Assembly: GCA_944324375.1 (NCBI GenBank)
Contig: CALUWB010000001.1
Span: 1 to 64,000, forward strand
Source of the DNA: Candidatus Gastranaerophilales bacterium
GTDB taxonomy: Bacteria > Cyanobacteriota > Vampirovibrionia > Gastranaerophilales > Gastranaerophilaceae
Direction of reading: 5' to 3'
DNA length: 64,000 nt
In this document: positions 23,602 through 32,954 of the stretch, piece by piece
Position numbering within the stretch: position 1 is the stretch's first letter
How the letters are laid out: each line of letters begins with the position of its first letter
The notes under the pieces: generated by a model
Told to the model about the DNA's origin: nothing
Seen by the model: only the letters and a program-made list of their open reading frames with translations
The model's database searches: none
Position numbers and translations under genes: made by a program

Positions 23602-25551
23602 TTACTTATTTGTTTCTACTTCAATAGATTGTTCTTGTACAGCTGGAATAATTTGTTCTTTTGACGTTTCATTAGAATCATTATTTATAGGTACAATATT
23701 TTTTTCTGACTTAGGTTCTTTTTGATTTTGTAATTTTTTATCTTTTTTAGCTTCTAATTTTGCTATTTTTTTATCTAATTTTTTAGACAATCTTGCAACT
23801 TTCTTCACTTGTTTTTCATCATCAGAAGCGCCTAAAACAACCTTATAACACTTATTTGCACCGTAAATATCCTTTTCTTTCTTTAATAATTTTGCTAACA
23901 TTAAATTTGAGTCAATATTATTTGGATTTAATTTTAAAGATTTATTTAAATAAACCTTTTGGAAGAATTTATCCCTTTCTTTTTTAAAATGTACGGCATT
24001 TTTATATTGTTCGTTTGACTGTTCTATAGTCTTGTTAATAAATAATAAATTATTCATTGCGTCAATATTTTCAGGCTCTTTAGCTAAAACATTTTGAAGA
24101 GCATCTTGCGCAGCTCTAAATTGTTTATTATATGTAAAATACTCTGCTAAATACAAATCATTTTCTACATTTTTATCTAATTTTACAGCTTGAGTAAATA
24201 TATTCCTTGCATCTCTGTATTGTTGTAATTCAATATATGCATTTCCTTTGGTTAACAAATCTGATATATTAGCATTTGGTGCTGACACTATTTTCAATAG
24301 AACTTCTTTTGATTCTACTTGATTATGAATTAACCTTGTCAATTTTGATTTTGTCAAATATAGTTCCAGATTATTTGGATTTTCTTTTATTGCCTTATCT
24401 ATATAAACAAGAGAATCTGCTAAGCGTCTATTTGATTTAAATACTGACTTATTAGCTGATTCAGTTGCAATAGAAAAATATGCTGATGCAATTCCTTCTA
24501 TTGATTCTGTTTTATAAGCATCAGAAAGTTCTGAATAGTATTTTATTGCATCCTCATACTGGCCTGAAGACAATATCATATCTGCAAGATTTAATTTAAC
24601 AGAATCATTATCTGGGATTATAGAATAACAGGTTTTTAACTCTTCAATAGCAGCAGATAAATCGCCTCTTGATTCATAAATACCTGCTAAATTAATATAT
24701 GCTTCAGCATTTTCAGGCATTAAAAATATTGATTTCTTAAATGCTGTTATTGCTGCTGCTTCATTACCTTGTTTTCTATATACTTCACCTAACAAATTAT
24801 ATGCGTAAGTCGATTTTGGAGATAAATCTAATGATTTATTTGCATAATATAAAGCTTTTTGCAAATCATCTTTTTTTAATGCTACTTGAGCTAAATGATA
24901 ATATAAAGTTGCAGAAGTTGGATTTTCTGCCATTGCTTTTTTATAATATGTTTCTGCTTTATCCAATTCATTAGTAATATAATAAACTGCGCCCAAATTA
25001 TCTAAAGCTGTTGAATAATGTTGATTAACTTGCAATGCTTTTTCAAAATTTACTTGAGCTTGATATAAATCTCCACGTTTTAACTCTGCAACTCCTAAAG
25101 CATTATAAACTTTTGCATTTTTTGGATTTATTTTTAATGAATAATTTAATTGATTAATTGCTAACTGTATCAAAGTATCATTTTTAGCCCTAAAACGCAT
25201 ATTTGAAGTATCTATTCGTTTTAAATATACTGCTGCTTGTGCATAATAATAATCAGCATATTTTAAAGATGATTTTTTTATTGTATCTAAAATATCTTGT
25301 GCTGAATCTAATTTATCTTGCTGAGCTAATGAAATTGCAGATGCAATTTGGAATTGTACTTCTTTTGGATTTTCTATTGAATATTGATATATTAATCTAT
25401 CAGCATTCCTAAAATCATTATTTTCTATATATTTATTAATATCTAATAATTGTTTATCAACAGGACTAGAAGAATTTACTGGAGCAGCTAATGATATATT
25501 AACGGCTAATAATAAAGATAAAACGGACAATGATACTTTCTTTAATTTCAT
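23602..25551 (-). CDS. secreted TPR-repeat protein
   Basis: I start at ATG 25551 (GAGG 7 bp upstream) rather than an upstream TTG, giving 649 residues. The first 23 residues form a Sec signal peptide (MKLKKVSLSVLSLLLAVNISLA, then APV). About eleven tetratricopeptide repeats follow to near residue 575, for example NAKVYNALGVAELKRGDLYQA. A Lys-rich coiled tail and a Glu/Ser/Asn-rich end complete it. TPR proteins of this type scaffold envelope assemblies. The operon with an 82-residue protein and engB does not clarify its job. Confidence 0.88.
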   Translation of the reverse strand: MKLKKVSLSVLSLLLAVNISLAAPVNSSSPVDKQLLDINKYIENNDFRNADRLIYQYSIENPKEVQFQIASAISLAQQDKLDSAQDILDTIKKSSLKYADYYYAQAAVYLKRIDTSNMRFRAKNDTLIQLAINQLNYSLKINPKNAKVYNALGVAELKRGDLYQAQVNFEKALQVNQHYSTALDNLGAVYYITNELDKAETYYKKAMAENPTSATLYYHLAQVALKKDDLQKALYYANKSLDLSPKSTYAYNLLGEVYRKQGNEAAAITAFKKSIFLMPENAEAYINLAGIYESRGDLSAAIEELKTCYSIIPDNDSVKLNLADMILSSGQYEDAIKYYSELSDAYKTESIEGIASAYFSIATESANKSVFKSNRRLADSLVYIDKAIKENPNNLELYLTKSKLTRLIHNQVESKEVLLKIVSAPNANISDLLTKGNAYIELQQYRDARNIFTQAVKLDKNVENDLYLAEYFTYNKQFRAAQDALQNVLAKEPENIDAMNNLLFINKTIEQSNEQYKNAVHFKKERDKFFQKVYLNKSLKLNPNNIDSNLMLAKLLKKEKDIYGANKCYKVVLGASDDEKQVKKVARLSKKLDKKIAKLEAKKDKKLQNQKEPKSEKNIVPINNDSNETSKEQIIPAVQEQSIEVETNK

Positions 25552-25637
25552 ATTTAACCTCAATCAACTACCAACTATATTAAAGTTATTGTATAATATT
25601 CAAGTACAAATTGCAATAAATTATACATAGGAGATTT

Positions 25638-26537
25638 ATGCAAAAGCAGTATCTTGATGATTATAAAACATATTTATCTTTTGAAAAAAATTATTCTGAA
25701 AATACAATAAAAGGTTACGCTTCGGATATTATAAGTTTCCTTATTTGGCTAGATTCTGATTGCCTTAAAGTTGATTTGAACAAACTTAGGGAATATCAAC
25801 ATTTCATACAAAGATTTAATTATAAAAAGACTACTATTTTACGCAAAATTGCTTCAATTAGAGGCTTCTATAAATATTTATATAGAGAAAAATACGTTGA
25901 CATAAATCCTGCAGATTCATTAATTGCACCAAAAAAAGGGAAATCATTACCAAAATTTTTGACTGATGATGAAATGGAAAAAATCCTTGATAATGTCGAT
26001 ATTTCTACTCCAGCTGGATTTAGAAATAAAACAATACTAGAACTTCTATGGGCTACAGGCATGCGAGTATCTGAATTAAGTGGGCTCAATTTTGGAGATT
26101 TAGAATTAGATAATAATGAAATTAAAGTATTTGGAAAAGGAGCAAAAGAAAGAATCGTATTAGTTTCAAATAGAGCTAAAAAATATCTTGAGCAATATAT
26201 AAAAACTGCAAGACCTCTTGTTAAAGGTGTTAATGGAATTAATATTGATGAATCTGACTCAAGCCCAGTATTTATTAATAATACAGGATATAGATTACAA
26301 ACAAAAACTATCAGAAATGTTATTAATCAAGTAGTTGATAAAATTCAATTACCTAAACATGTTACACCACACATGTTTAGACATAGTTTTGCAACAAAAA
26401 TGCTTGAAAATGGAGCAGATTTAAGAATTGTCCAAGAGCTTCTTGGACATGCTAGCATATCTAATACGCAAATTTATACACACGTATCAACTCAACATCT
26501 AAAAGACGTCTATAATAATTCTCATCCTCACGCATAA
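25638..26537 (+). CDS. xerC: tyrosine recombinase XerC/XerD type
   Basis: The 299-residue protein has an N-terminal SAM-like core-binding domain (1-95) and a complete catalytic set: R143 in TGMRVSEL, K168 in GKGAKER, H245 and R248 in HMFRHSFATKML, H271 in LGHASI and Y280. Length and motifs match chromosomal dimer resolution recombinases. It is a single-gene transcript ending at a bidirectional terminator, with no flanking att-like repeats or mobile cargo, so I read it as the housekeeping Xer and not an integrase. XerC versus XerD cannot be settled here. Confidence 0.9.
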   Translation: MQKQYLDDYKTYLSFEKNYSENTIKGYASDIISFLIWLDSDCLKVDLNKLREYQHFIQRFNYKKTTILRKIASIRGFYKYLYREKYVDINPADSLIAPKKGKSLPKFLTDDEMEKILDNVDISTPAGFRNKTILELLWATGMRVSELSGLNFGDLELDNNEIKVFGKGAKERIVLVSNRAKKYLEQYIKTARPLVKGVNGINIDESDSSPVFINNTGYRLQTKTIRNVINQVVDKIQLPKHVTPHMFRHSFATKMLENGADLRIVQELLGHASISNTQIYTHVSTQHLKDVYNNSHPHA

Positions 26538-26563
26538 AAAAAAAGAGCCGAAGCTCTTTTTTT
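26538..26563. terminator. bidirectional terminator between xer and accC
   Basis: A GAGC/GCTC core (26545-26548, 26553-26556) with loop CGAA is flanked by A and T runs of seven or more that extend the stem, serving both convergent genes. It overlaps the accC stop. Confidence 0.85.
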
Positions 26564-27911
26564 ACTTACCTTTTCTTTTGTAGAAATCTTCAATAAAACC
26601 TGTATTAAATTTTCCACTCATAAAGACTTCATCTTCAACAATTTCTTGATGGAAAGGTATTGTTGTCTTAATTCCTGTTACAACATATTCTTTTAATGCT
26701 TGGTACATTCTACGTCTAGCTGCATTTCTAGTTTCACCCCAACATATCAATTTTCCAATCATAGAATCATAATATGGTGGAATAGAATAACCTGGATAAA
26801 CATGAGAATCAACTCTTATACCAAAACCTCCTGGAGCAAAATAACCATCTATCTTACCTGGACAAGGCATGAAGTCTTTTTCCGGATCTTCTGCATTAAT
26901 ACGACATTCAATAGCATGACCTCTTAGTTGAACTTGATCTTGTGTATAACCCAATTTTTCACCTGCAGCAACAAGAATTTGTTCTCTTACAATATCAATT
27001 CTTGAAATCATCTCTGTAACACAATGTTCAACTTGAACTCGAGTATTCATTTCCATGAAGTACCATTTACCGTCATGGTCAAGCAAAAATTCACAAGTAC
27101 CAGCACCTTCATAATTAATAGCTTTAGCAGCTCTTACTGCTGCTGCACCCATTTCTGCTCTTGTTTTTTCATCAATAGCAGGCGAAGGAGCTTCTTCCAA
27201 TAATTTTTGGTGACGTCTTTGGATTGAACAATCTCTTTCTCCTAAGTGAATGACATTACCATGCTGATCTGCTAAAATTTGAACCTCAATATGGCGAGGA
27301 TTTTCCAAATACTTTTCTGCATAAACATCTGGATTACCAAAGAAATTTTGTGCTTCTGATTGGCAAAGATTTAAGTTTACTTCTACATCTGCATCCTCTC
27401 TACAGATTCTCATTCCTTTACCACCACCACCAGCAGTCGCTTTTAATATAATTGGATAACCTACTTTATTTGCAAATGCTTGAACTTCTTCTACAGTTTT
27501 AACAATTCCTGTACCTGGTGTTACGGGAACATTATTTTCTATCATTGTTTTTCTTGCTGTAGCTTTATCACCCATTTTACGCATTGCTTCTGCAGTTGGG
27601 CCTATAAATTTAATCCCGTGTTGATCGCAAATATCTACAAAATCTGCTCTTTCAGACATAAAACCATAACCAGGGTGTATTGCATCTGCTCCAGTCATTA
27701 ATGCTGTTGACATTATTGCTGGAATACTTAAATAACTTTTATTACTTGGAGCTGGACCTATACAATATGCATCTGTCGCCAATCTAACATGAAGAGAATC
27801 TGCATCTGCTTCTGAATATATTGCAACTGTTGGAATTCCTAACTCCCTACAAGCTCTAATTACCCTTACTGCGATTTCGCCTCTATTTGCTACCAATACC
27901 TTTTTAAACAT
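26562..27911 (-). CDS. accC: acetyl-CoA carboxylase biotin carboxylase subunit
   Basis: I choose ATG 27911 because MFKKVLVANRGEIAVR is the classical AccC start and this gives 449 residues, the E. coli length. The ATP-grasp region has KATAGGGGKGMR, the substrate segment is EAPSPA and the active-site block contains EMNTRVQVEHCVTE. It carboxylates biotin on AccB in the first half of the acetyl-CoA carboxylase reaction. accB lies 73 bp upstream with a terminator-like hairpin in between. Confidence 0.97.
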   Translation of the reverse strand: MFKKVLVANRGEIAVRVIRACRELGIPTVAIYSEADADSLHVRLATDAYCIGPAPSNKSYLSIPAIMSTALMTGADAIHPGYGFMSERADFVDICDQHGIKFIGPTAEAMRKMGDKATARKTMIENNVPVTPGTGIVKTVEEVQAFANKVGYPIILKATAGGGGKGMRICREDADVEVNLNLCQSEAQNFFGNPDVYAEKYLENPRHIEVQILADQHGNVIHLGERDCSIQRRHQKLLEEAPSPAIDEKTRAEMGAAAVRAAKAINYEGAGTCEFLLDHDGKWYFMEMNTRVQVEHCVTEMISRIDIVREQILVAAGEKLGYTQDQVQLRGHAIECRINAEDPEKDFMPCPGKIDGYFAPGGFGIRVDSHVYPGYSIPPYYDSMIGKLICWGETRNAARRRMYQALKEYVVTGIKTTIPFHQEIVEDEVFMSGKFNTGFIEDFYKRKGK

Positions 27912-27940
27912 AACTATCTTTCTTCCCAAATTTTACATAT

Positions 27941-27976
27941 AAAAGAGGCTGATTATATAAATAACAGCCTCTTTTT
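27941..27976 (-). terminator. terminator or attenuator between accB and accC
   Basis: AAAAGAGGCTG (27941-27951) and CAGCCTCTTTT (27965-27975) form an 11-bp stem with a 13-base loop. On the minus strand the T run after the stem is only four bases long (TTTT, then ATAT), so termination may be partial and could set the AccB:AccC ratio. Confidence 0.65.
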
Positions 27977-27984
27977 AACACTTC

Positions 27985-28449
27985 TTATTCTACATACATT
28001 AATGGTTGACCATATTCTACTGGTTGACCATCTTTTACACAAATTTCAGTAATTGTTCCTGAAAATTCTGATTCTATTTCATTCATCAACTTCATTGCTT
28101 CTACGATACAAACAACGTCACCTTGAGAAATTGATTTACCAACCTCTACAAATGGAGATGCATCAGGAGATGGCGCAGCATAGAAAGTACCTACCATTGG
28201 AGATGTTATTGCTTTACCTTTATGAGCTGACTCAGATGGTTTTGCTGTTTCTGAAGATACTGAAGCAACTGGTGCTGATGCTGCTACTGGTTGTGCATAA
28301 CTTGCTGGAGCTACTGGAGCTACTGCAACCTCTGGTAAATCTTTTCTTATTGTGATTGCTTGTTCACCGTCTTCTAATGATATTTCTGTTAATTCATTTT
28401 CTGAAACAATTTTTGCTATTTTTTCTATATAATCTACGTCAAATTTCAT
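27985..28449 (-). CDS. accB: biotin carboxyl carrier protein of acetyl-CoA carboxylase
   Basis: The C-terminal biotinyl domain contains EAMKLMNEI with the biotin-accepting K120, preceded by the SPMVGTFY entry strand. The N-terminal helix segment ([14 protein letters not shown]) and an Ala/Pro/Ser-rich linker (about 38-78) complete a 154-residue AccB. Two adjacent ATG codons (28452, 28449) are possible starts; the second has the better distance to GAAGG. It starts 21 bp downstream of the efp stop, an order known from cyanobacteria. Confidence 0.95.
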   Translation of the reverse strand: MKFDVDYIEKIAKIVSENELTEISLEDGEQAITIRKDLPEVAVAPVAPASYAQPVAASAPVASVSSETAKPSESAHKGKAITSPMVGTFYAAPSPDASPFVEVGKSISQGDVVCIVEAMKLMNEIESEFSGTITEICVKDGQPVEYGQPLMYVE

Positions 28450-28469
28450 CATTTTTCCTTCTCTCACTA

Positions 28470-29027
28470 CTAGCAACGATCTAAATATTCGTTTGTTCTA
28501 GTATCTACTCTTATTACATCACCATTTGCAATAAAGAATGGAACATTTACTACTGCTCCTGTTTCTAAGGTTGCTGGCTTTGTTCCACCTTGAGATGTAT
28601 TACCCTTTTCTGATGGTGGAGTATCTACTACTTCTAATTCCACGTGAGCTGGAATATCTACCCCAATTACTTTTCCATCATGCATTAATACTTGTACATT
28701 CATATTTTCTTTTAAATATTTAATGCTATCACCTATTTGTGCATCTGTTAATTGAGTTTGTTCAAAAGATTCGTTATCCATCATAACATAATCTTTTCCT
28801 TCTTTATATAAATATTGCATTTCACGTCTGTCTAAAGTTGCTTTTGCTACTTTTTCACCAGCTCTAAATGTTTTTTCTACAACTTGGCCAGTTTCTACAT
28901 TTTTTAATTTTGAACGAACAAATGCAGCACCTTTTCCTGGTTTTACGTGCAAAAATTCAACTACTGACCATAGGCCGTTATCTAATTGTAATGTTAAACC
29001 TGTTTTGAAATCGTTTACAGAAATCAT
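28470..29027 (-). CDS. efp: translation elongation factor P
   Basis: The 185 residues are full-length EF-P with the KOW-like N-terminal domain and two OB domains ending [14 protein letters not shown]. The loop PGKGAAF holds K32, the position that is modified in many bacteria. EF-P relieves stalling at proline runs, relevant to the Pro-rich proteins in this window. A GGAG site lies before the ATG. Confidence 0.97.
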   Translation of the reverse strand: MISVNDFKTGLTLQLDNGLWSVVEFLHVKPGKGAAFVRSKLKNVETGQVVEKTFRAGEKVAKATLDRREMQYLYKEGKDYVMMDNESFEQTQLTDAQIGDSIKYLKENMNVQVLMHDGKVIGVDIPAHVELEVVDTPPSEKGNTSQGGTKPATLETGAVVNVPFFIANGDVIRVDTRTNEYLDRC

Positions 29028-29097
29028 AAAAACTCCTTTAATATATGTCTATACTTTTTCTTGATAATAACATAAACTAACTTATTTTCAAAATATT

Positions 29098-29154
29098 AAT
29101 GTAAATAATTATTTATTAAATAGCAAAAATTTACATTTACTTGGTTTATATAAT
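29098..29154 (+). promoter_or_regulatory. candidate promoter with inverted AATGTAAAT sites
   Basis: AATGTAAAT (29098-29106) and its inverted copy ATTTACATT (29129-29137) precede a perfect TATAAT (29149-29154), 18 bp before ATG 29172. The half-site is the same as in the direct-repeat boxes at 151-168 and 43642-43659. No -35 hexamer is evident. A shared regulator is inferred, not shown. Confidence 0.35.
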
Positions 29155-29171
29155 CAAAAGGTTAGGTAAAT

Positions 29172-30089
29172 ATGGCTGAAATTCAAGCAAATAATAATTT
29201 AATTACACAAACAATCAACAATAATTTAAAAAATAATGATATAAAAAAGCAAGATATCAATCAAACAAATACTGCAAAAATAGAAACTAAAGCTGATTCA
29301 TTTGAAAATACAACAAAACCTAAAATTATTACGCCTAAAGAACCTAACAATACTAGTAAAATTGTTAATGGAATTTTTTCAACTGCTATATTTCTTGGAA
29401 TATTTTTCCTCCCAGATATTATGATGGCAAGATTTAATAAAAAAAACAAAAACATTTTAGATAAATATAATAAATTTAAACCTATCATTGGTGATATTGT
29501 TGATAAGCAAAATCAAAAGATCTTAAAAAATGGGAATATTAAAATTACCCTTGAAAAAATTAAAAATCATTTCAAATATCAAGAAATAATTATTGGTAAT
29601 AAACAAGGTAATATTATTCAACGTATTCTTATAAAAAAAGAAGAAATGCCAAATGGTAAATACATTACAAGACTTGTCAAATCATACAAAGGAAATGATT
29701 TAGCTAACAATAACAGAATCGATAAAAATGAAGCAAAATATTTATTTAAAGAATATAGAAAATCAAGAATTTCTCACAAAGAATACAATATTTCAGTAAA
29801 AAAACAAAATGAAAAAGCTATAACTTCAAAACTTTTTACGACAAATAATGGAGAACCTGTTTTAAAAATTAAAGAAGACAATAATCAAAAAGAAAATATT
29901 GCTTTCTTATATGATCAAAACAGATGTATTGGAACAGATTCTCAAATTATTGATAAGAAAAACAATAGTAACCCATATAACATACTAAATATTCCAGAAT
30001 CCAATATTAGAAATCTTAAATATAATCTTACGCAAGATGGAGAACAATATAATTCTAAATACCTTAATAAATTGCTAAAAAATTTCTAA
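29172..30089 (+). CDS. one-pass membrane protein with EF-hand-like loop (305 aa)
   Basis: An Asn/Gln/Thr-rich N-terminus (1-60) precedes one hydrophobic segment at about 64-82 (IVNGIFSTAIFLGIFFLPDI). The soluble part has beta-rich segments and an EF-hand-like loop DLANNNRIDKNE (176-187; Asp1, Asn5, Ile8, Asp9, Glu12). The family is not recognised. The gene stands alone between efp and the glycan operon. TAGG 7 bp before the ATG may be a weak ribosome site. Confidence 0.65.
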   Translation: MAEIQANNNLITQTINNNLKNNDIKKQDINQTNTAKIETKADSFENTTKPKIITPKEPNNTSKIVNGIFSTAIFLGIFFLPDIMMARFNKKNKNILDKYNKFKPIIGDIVDKQNQKILKNGNIKITLEKIKNHFKYQEIIIGNKQGNIIQRILIKKEEMPNGKYITRLVKSYKGNDLANNNRIDKNEAKYLFKEYRKSRISHKEYNISVKKQNEKAITSKLFTTNNGEPVLKIKEDNNQKENIAFLYDQNRCIGTDSQIIDKKNNSNPYNILNIPESNIRNLKYNLTQDGEQYNSKYLNKLLKNF

Positions 30090-30096
30090 TTTTTAA

Positions 30097-31524
30097 CTAA
30101 GGCTTATATACATATAAGGAATATTTTTTACCTGATTTTATTAATTGAAAGTTACTCTTAACATATGAGTTATTATTTGTTTTATTCATATTTTTAATTT
30201 TTACAATTAACATAGAATTAGAGTTTCTTGATAATGCTGATTTTAACTCGTCAATGTTATCTTCCAATATTAAATCAGCATAATCTTTTTTATAATTTAA
30301 AAATATTGAAGGTTTTATTGGCATATTATATGTAATTAAATGATATTTTGAATTTTGAGCCAATTTTGAATACTCTACTAATTCGCTCATTCCTCCATTA
30401 TAAACAACTGTTTTTAAGGCAATTATAGCACCAACTAAAGCCACTAATGATATACTTATTGGAATAGTTAACCATTTTTTATCTTTTTCTAAAATATATT
30501 CTCCAACCATAAATGATGCAGCTGGAACGCAAGGTAGAACATATGTTGGTAACTTTCCACTTGCAATACTAAATAAACCGAATATTACAACAAAATATAT
30601 TCCCCAAAATAAAATTAAATCATCTTTATACAATTTCTTTTTAACAAAATCAATTATAGCCCCTATAAAATGTACTGACCAAGGTAAAAAACCTACTAAA
30701 AATACAGGGACAAAATATAAAAATGGTCTTGTTTTACCTAATGCATCTGCATCAACCAAACGTTCAAAATGATGTAAGATAAAATAAGTCCATATAAAAT
30801 CAAAGCCATATTCATTATACATAGCCAAATGCCAAGGAATATTTATCAACAAAAACAAAATAATTCCAGGTAAAATATTAACAGGCCTAAAAATTTCTTT
30901 TACATCTTTTCTTAATAAACGTCTTATTCCAATTATCGCAACAGGAAATACTATTGCTAATAGCCCCTTTGCCAAAAAGGCAAAAGATGCAAATAAATAA
31001 AATCCCCACCACAAATATTTTTTATTTTTATCTTCAACATAATCAGTTAATAAACCACAATATATAGTCCAAGTTAAAAATGCTGTAAAGACCATATCAA
31101 TTATTGCGACACGAGTCAACATAACAAAAAAAACATTTGTTAATAAAATTAATGCTGCATAAAAACCTAGTTTGGAAGATTTAACTTTTTTACCAACAAA
31201 ATAAGTAGAAAAAACTGATAATATTGCTAAAATGGACATTGGCAATCTTATAGCCCATTCGTGAAATCCAAACAATTTTATAGATAATGCTGTAAACCAA
31301 AAATATAATGGAGGCTTTTCTATAAAAGGAACACCATTTAGCATTAAGAAATTCCAATTATGCCCGATTAAATCTCTTGACATTACTGCATATCTTGTTT
31401 CATCAACATCAACTAATGGATATGAACCAATACCTATAAATAAAAATACTAATGATAATATACCTAATACTATCAAATAAAACTTTTCAGGGCTTTCTTT
31501 ATAAAATTGCTTAATTTTTTCCAT
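30097..31524 (-). CDS. GT39/ArnT-like membrane glycosyltransferase
   Basis: The 475-residue protein has about ten membrane segments and the PMT/ArnT-type periplasmic loop VDVDETRYAVMSRDL, with the acidic pair D41/E42, followed by PFIEKPPLYFW. Such enzymes move a sugar from a polyprenyl phosphate to lipid A or protein on the outer face of the inner membrane. It starts 8 bp after a GT2 enzyme of the type that makes polyprenyl-phosphate sugars, so the pair is a plausible donor-maker and transferase. The sugar and acceptor are unknown. Confidence 0.82.
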   Translation of the reverse strand: MEKIKQFYKESPEKFYLIVLGILSLVFLFIGIGSYPLVDVDETRYAVMSRDLIGHNWNFLMLNGVPFIEKPPLYFWFTALSIKLFGFHEWAIRLPMSILAILSVFSTYFVGKKVKSSKLGFYAALILLTNVFFVMLTRVAIIDMVFTAFLTWTIYCGLLTDYVEDKNKKYLWWGFYLFASFAFLAKGLLAIVFPVAIIGIRRLLRKDVKEIFRPVNILPGIILFLLINIPWHLAMYNEYGFDFIWTYFILHHFERLVDADALGKTRPFLYFVPVFLVGFLPWSVHFIGAIIDFVKKKLYKDDLILFWGIYFVVIFGLFSIASGKLPTYVLPCVPAASFMVGEYILEKDKKWLTIPISISLVALVGAIIALKTVVYNGGMSELVEYSKLAQNSKYHLITYNMPIKPSIFLNYKKDYADLILEDNIDELKSALSRNSNSMLIVKIKNMNKTNNNSYVKSNFQLIKSGKKYSLYVYKP

Positions 31525-31532
31525 AATATTAC

Positions 31533-32423
31533 CTATAAATTATACTTATCTTTTATTATATATAATGGTCTATTTAATACTTCCTCATAAATACGACCTA
31601 TATAAATTCCTATTATACCAATAGCAAAAAGTTGCAATGCTCCAACAAAACATATAGTAGCTGATAATAAATTCATCTTTAATAAAGAAAACATTGCAAT
31701 TAATAATAAAAATATTCCTAACCAATTTATAAACTTTAATGGTTTCAACGAAAAAGAAAAGATTCCATTTGCAGCCAATCTTAACATTGCTTTTAATGGA
31801 TAATGAGTTTCGCCTGCAAATCGTTCGTCTCTGTTAAATTCTATAGGAGCAGATTTAAAACCAACCCAAGGAACCATACCTCTTATAAATCTATTATGTT
31901 CCGGCATGGATTTTAGAACATCTACAACATCCTTTGTTATAAACCTAAAATCTCCTGTATCAGTTGGAATATCTAAATTACACAATGAATTCAATACTCT
32001 ATAAAAACCAAATGCAGTAATTTTTTTAAAAGCCGTTTCATTTTCACGTTTTAATCTTTTACCATAAACTATATCAAATCCTTCAAGAGATTTATTATAC
32101 ATATCAATAATTAATTCAGGAGGATCTTGTAAATCTGCATCTATTATTGCCACATAGTCAGCATTCGTATTTTCTATACCTGCAGTTACTGCTATTTGAT
32201 GCCCAAAATTTCTTGAAAAGTCAATTACTTTTACAAAATGATTTTCTATAGATAATTTTTTCAATATATCTATACTAGAATCTTTTGAACCATCATTTAT
32301 GAAAAGAAAACTAACATTTAATTTATCAAATAGTTGATTTCTAACACTACACAAACGATTAAATGTTTCCTCTATACAATCTTCTTCATTATAAACAGGA
32401 ACTATTATATCTAAAGTTTTCAA
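31533..32423 (-). CDS. GT2 family glycosyltransferase, polyprenyl-phosphate sugar synthase type
   Basis: The 296-residue protein has a GT-A fold start IIVPVYNEED, the metal-binding DADLQDPPE (D95-D97), and a C-terminal pair of membrane helices at about 225-280. This is the DPM1/ArnC/GtrB layout. It probably transfers a sugar from a nucleotide donor to undecaprenyl phosphate on the cytoplasmic face. It is followed by the GT39 enzyme that could use the product. Confidence 0.85.
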   Translation of the reverse strand: MKTLDIIVPVYNEEDCIEETFNRLCSVRNQLFDKLNVSFLFINDGSKDSSIDILKKLSIENHFVKVIDFSRNFGHQIAVTAGIENTNADYVAIIDADLQDPPELIIDMYNKSLEGFDIVYGKRLKRENETAFKKITAFGFYRVLNSLCNLDIPTDTGDFRFITKDVVDVLKSMPEHNRFIRGMVPWVGFKSAPIEFNRDERFAGETHYPLKAMLRLAANGIFSFSLKPLKFINWLGIFLLLIAMFSLLKMNLLSATICFVGALQLFAIGIIGIYIGRIYEEVLNRPLYIIKDKYNL

Positions 32424-32434
32424 AACCTACTCCC

Positions 32435-32944
32435 TTATAAATATTTCTTTAATTCCAATACTTTTTCTTTAAAATCTTCATAAGAAGAATTATTATCTAT
32501 AACATAATCCCAATCTGTTATATGGTCAAGCCCTACTTCAGTAATATCATCTTCTCCAACTAAATCACCACGTTTAGCTCTAACATCTCGAGAAGCTTCA
32601 ACTCTAATAGCAATTGCTCCAGCTTTTTTAAATACGTCATACTCATGCTGAACCCTTACATCAGTAACCATTATCTTACCATCAGTTGAAATAATTTTTT
32701 CTAACCAATAGTCCGGAGATTGAGCTCTACCCCAATTACCTAATTCTATTAAACCTGCACGATATTGAGATTTATTTTTTTCAATTTCTTCATAAGTTAA
32801 ATTATGTTGACGCCCATATTCAAGCTTAATTATATCACCCATGGCACATCTTTTATAATCAGGTAATTCCTCTAATAAAATTTTTGCGGCTGTATCTTTC
32901 CCTGAATATTGTTTTCCGGAAAAAATTATAATTTTATCAGCCAT
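32435..32944 (-). CDS. P-loop kinase resembling phosphomevalonate/dNMP kinases
   Basis: I start at ATG 32944 (GGAGG 6 bp upstream), giving 169 residues. Near the N-terminus is a P-loop FSGKQYSGKD. Further blocks follow: KLEYGRQHNLTYEE, TDVRVQHEYDVF, then RVEAS with R-x-x-RGD, and GLDHITDWDYVIDNN. From memory this block order resembles animal-type phosphomevalonate kinase (SGKRKSGKD, SDTRR, GLDNFGDFDWVIEN) and also phage dNMP kinases. Gram-negative bacteria of this type normally use the MEP pathway, so a nucleotide-kinase-like role may be more likely. It sits between an MFS transporter and a GT2 gene. Confidence 0.6.
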   Translation of the reverse strand: MADKIIIFSGKQYSGKDTAAKILLEELPDYKRCAMGDIIKLEYGRQHNLTYEEIEKNKSQYRAGLIELGNWGRAQSPDYWLEKIISTDGKIMVTDVRVQHEYDVFKKAGAIAIRVEASRDVRAKRGDLVGEDDITEVGLDHITDWDYVIDNNSSYEDFKEKVLELKKYL

Positions 32945-32954
32945 CAATAACCTC

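Noticed and set aside
25638-26537. Integrase of a mobile element
   Set aside because: No att-like repeats, cargo or other phage genes; the residues and length suit chromosomal Xer.
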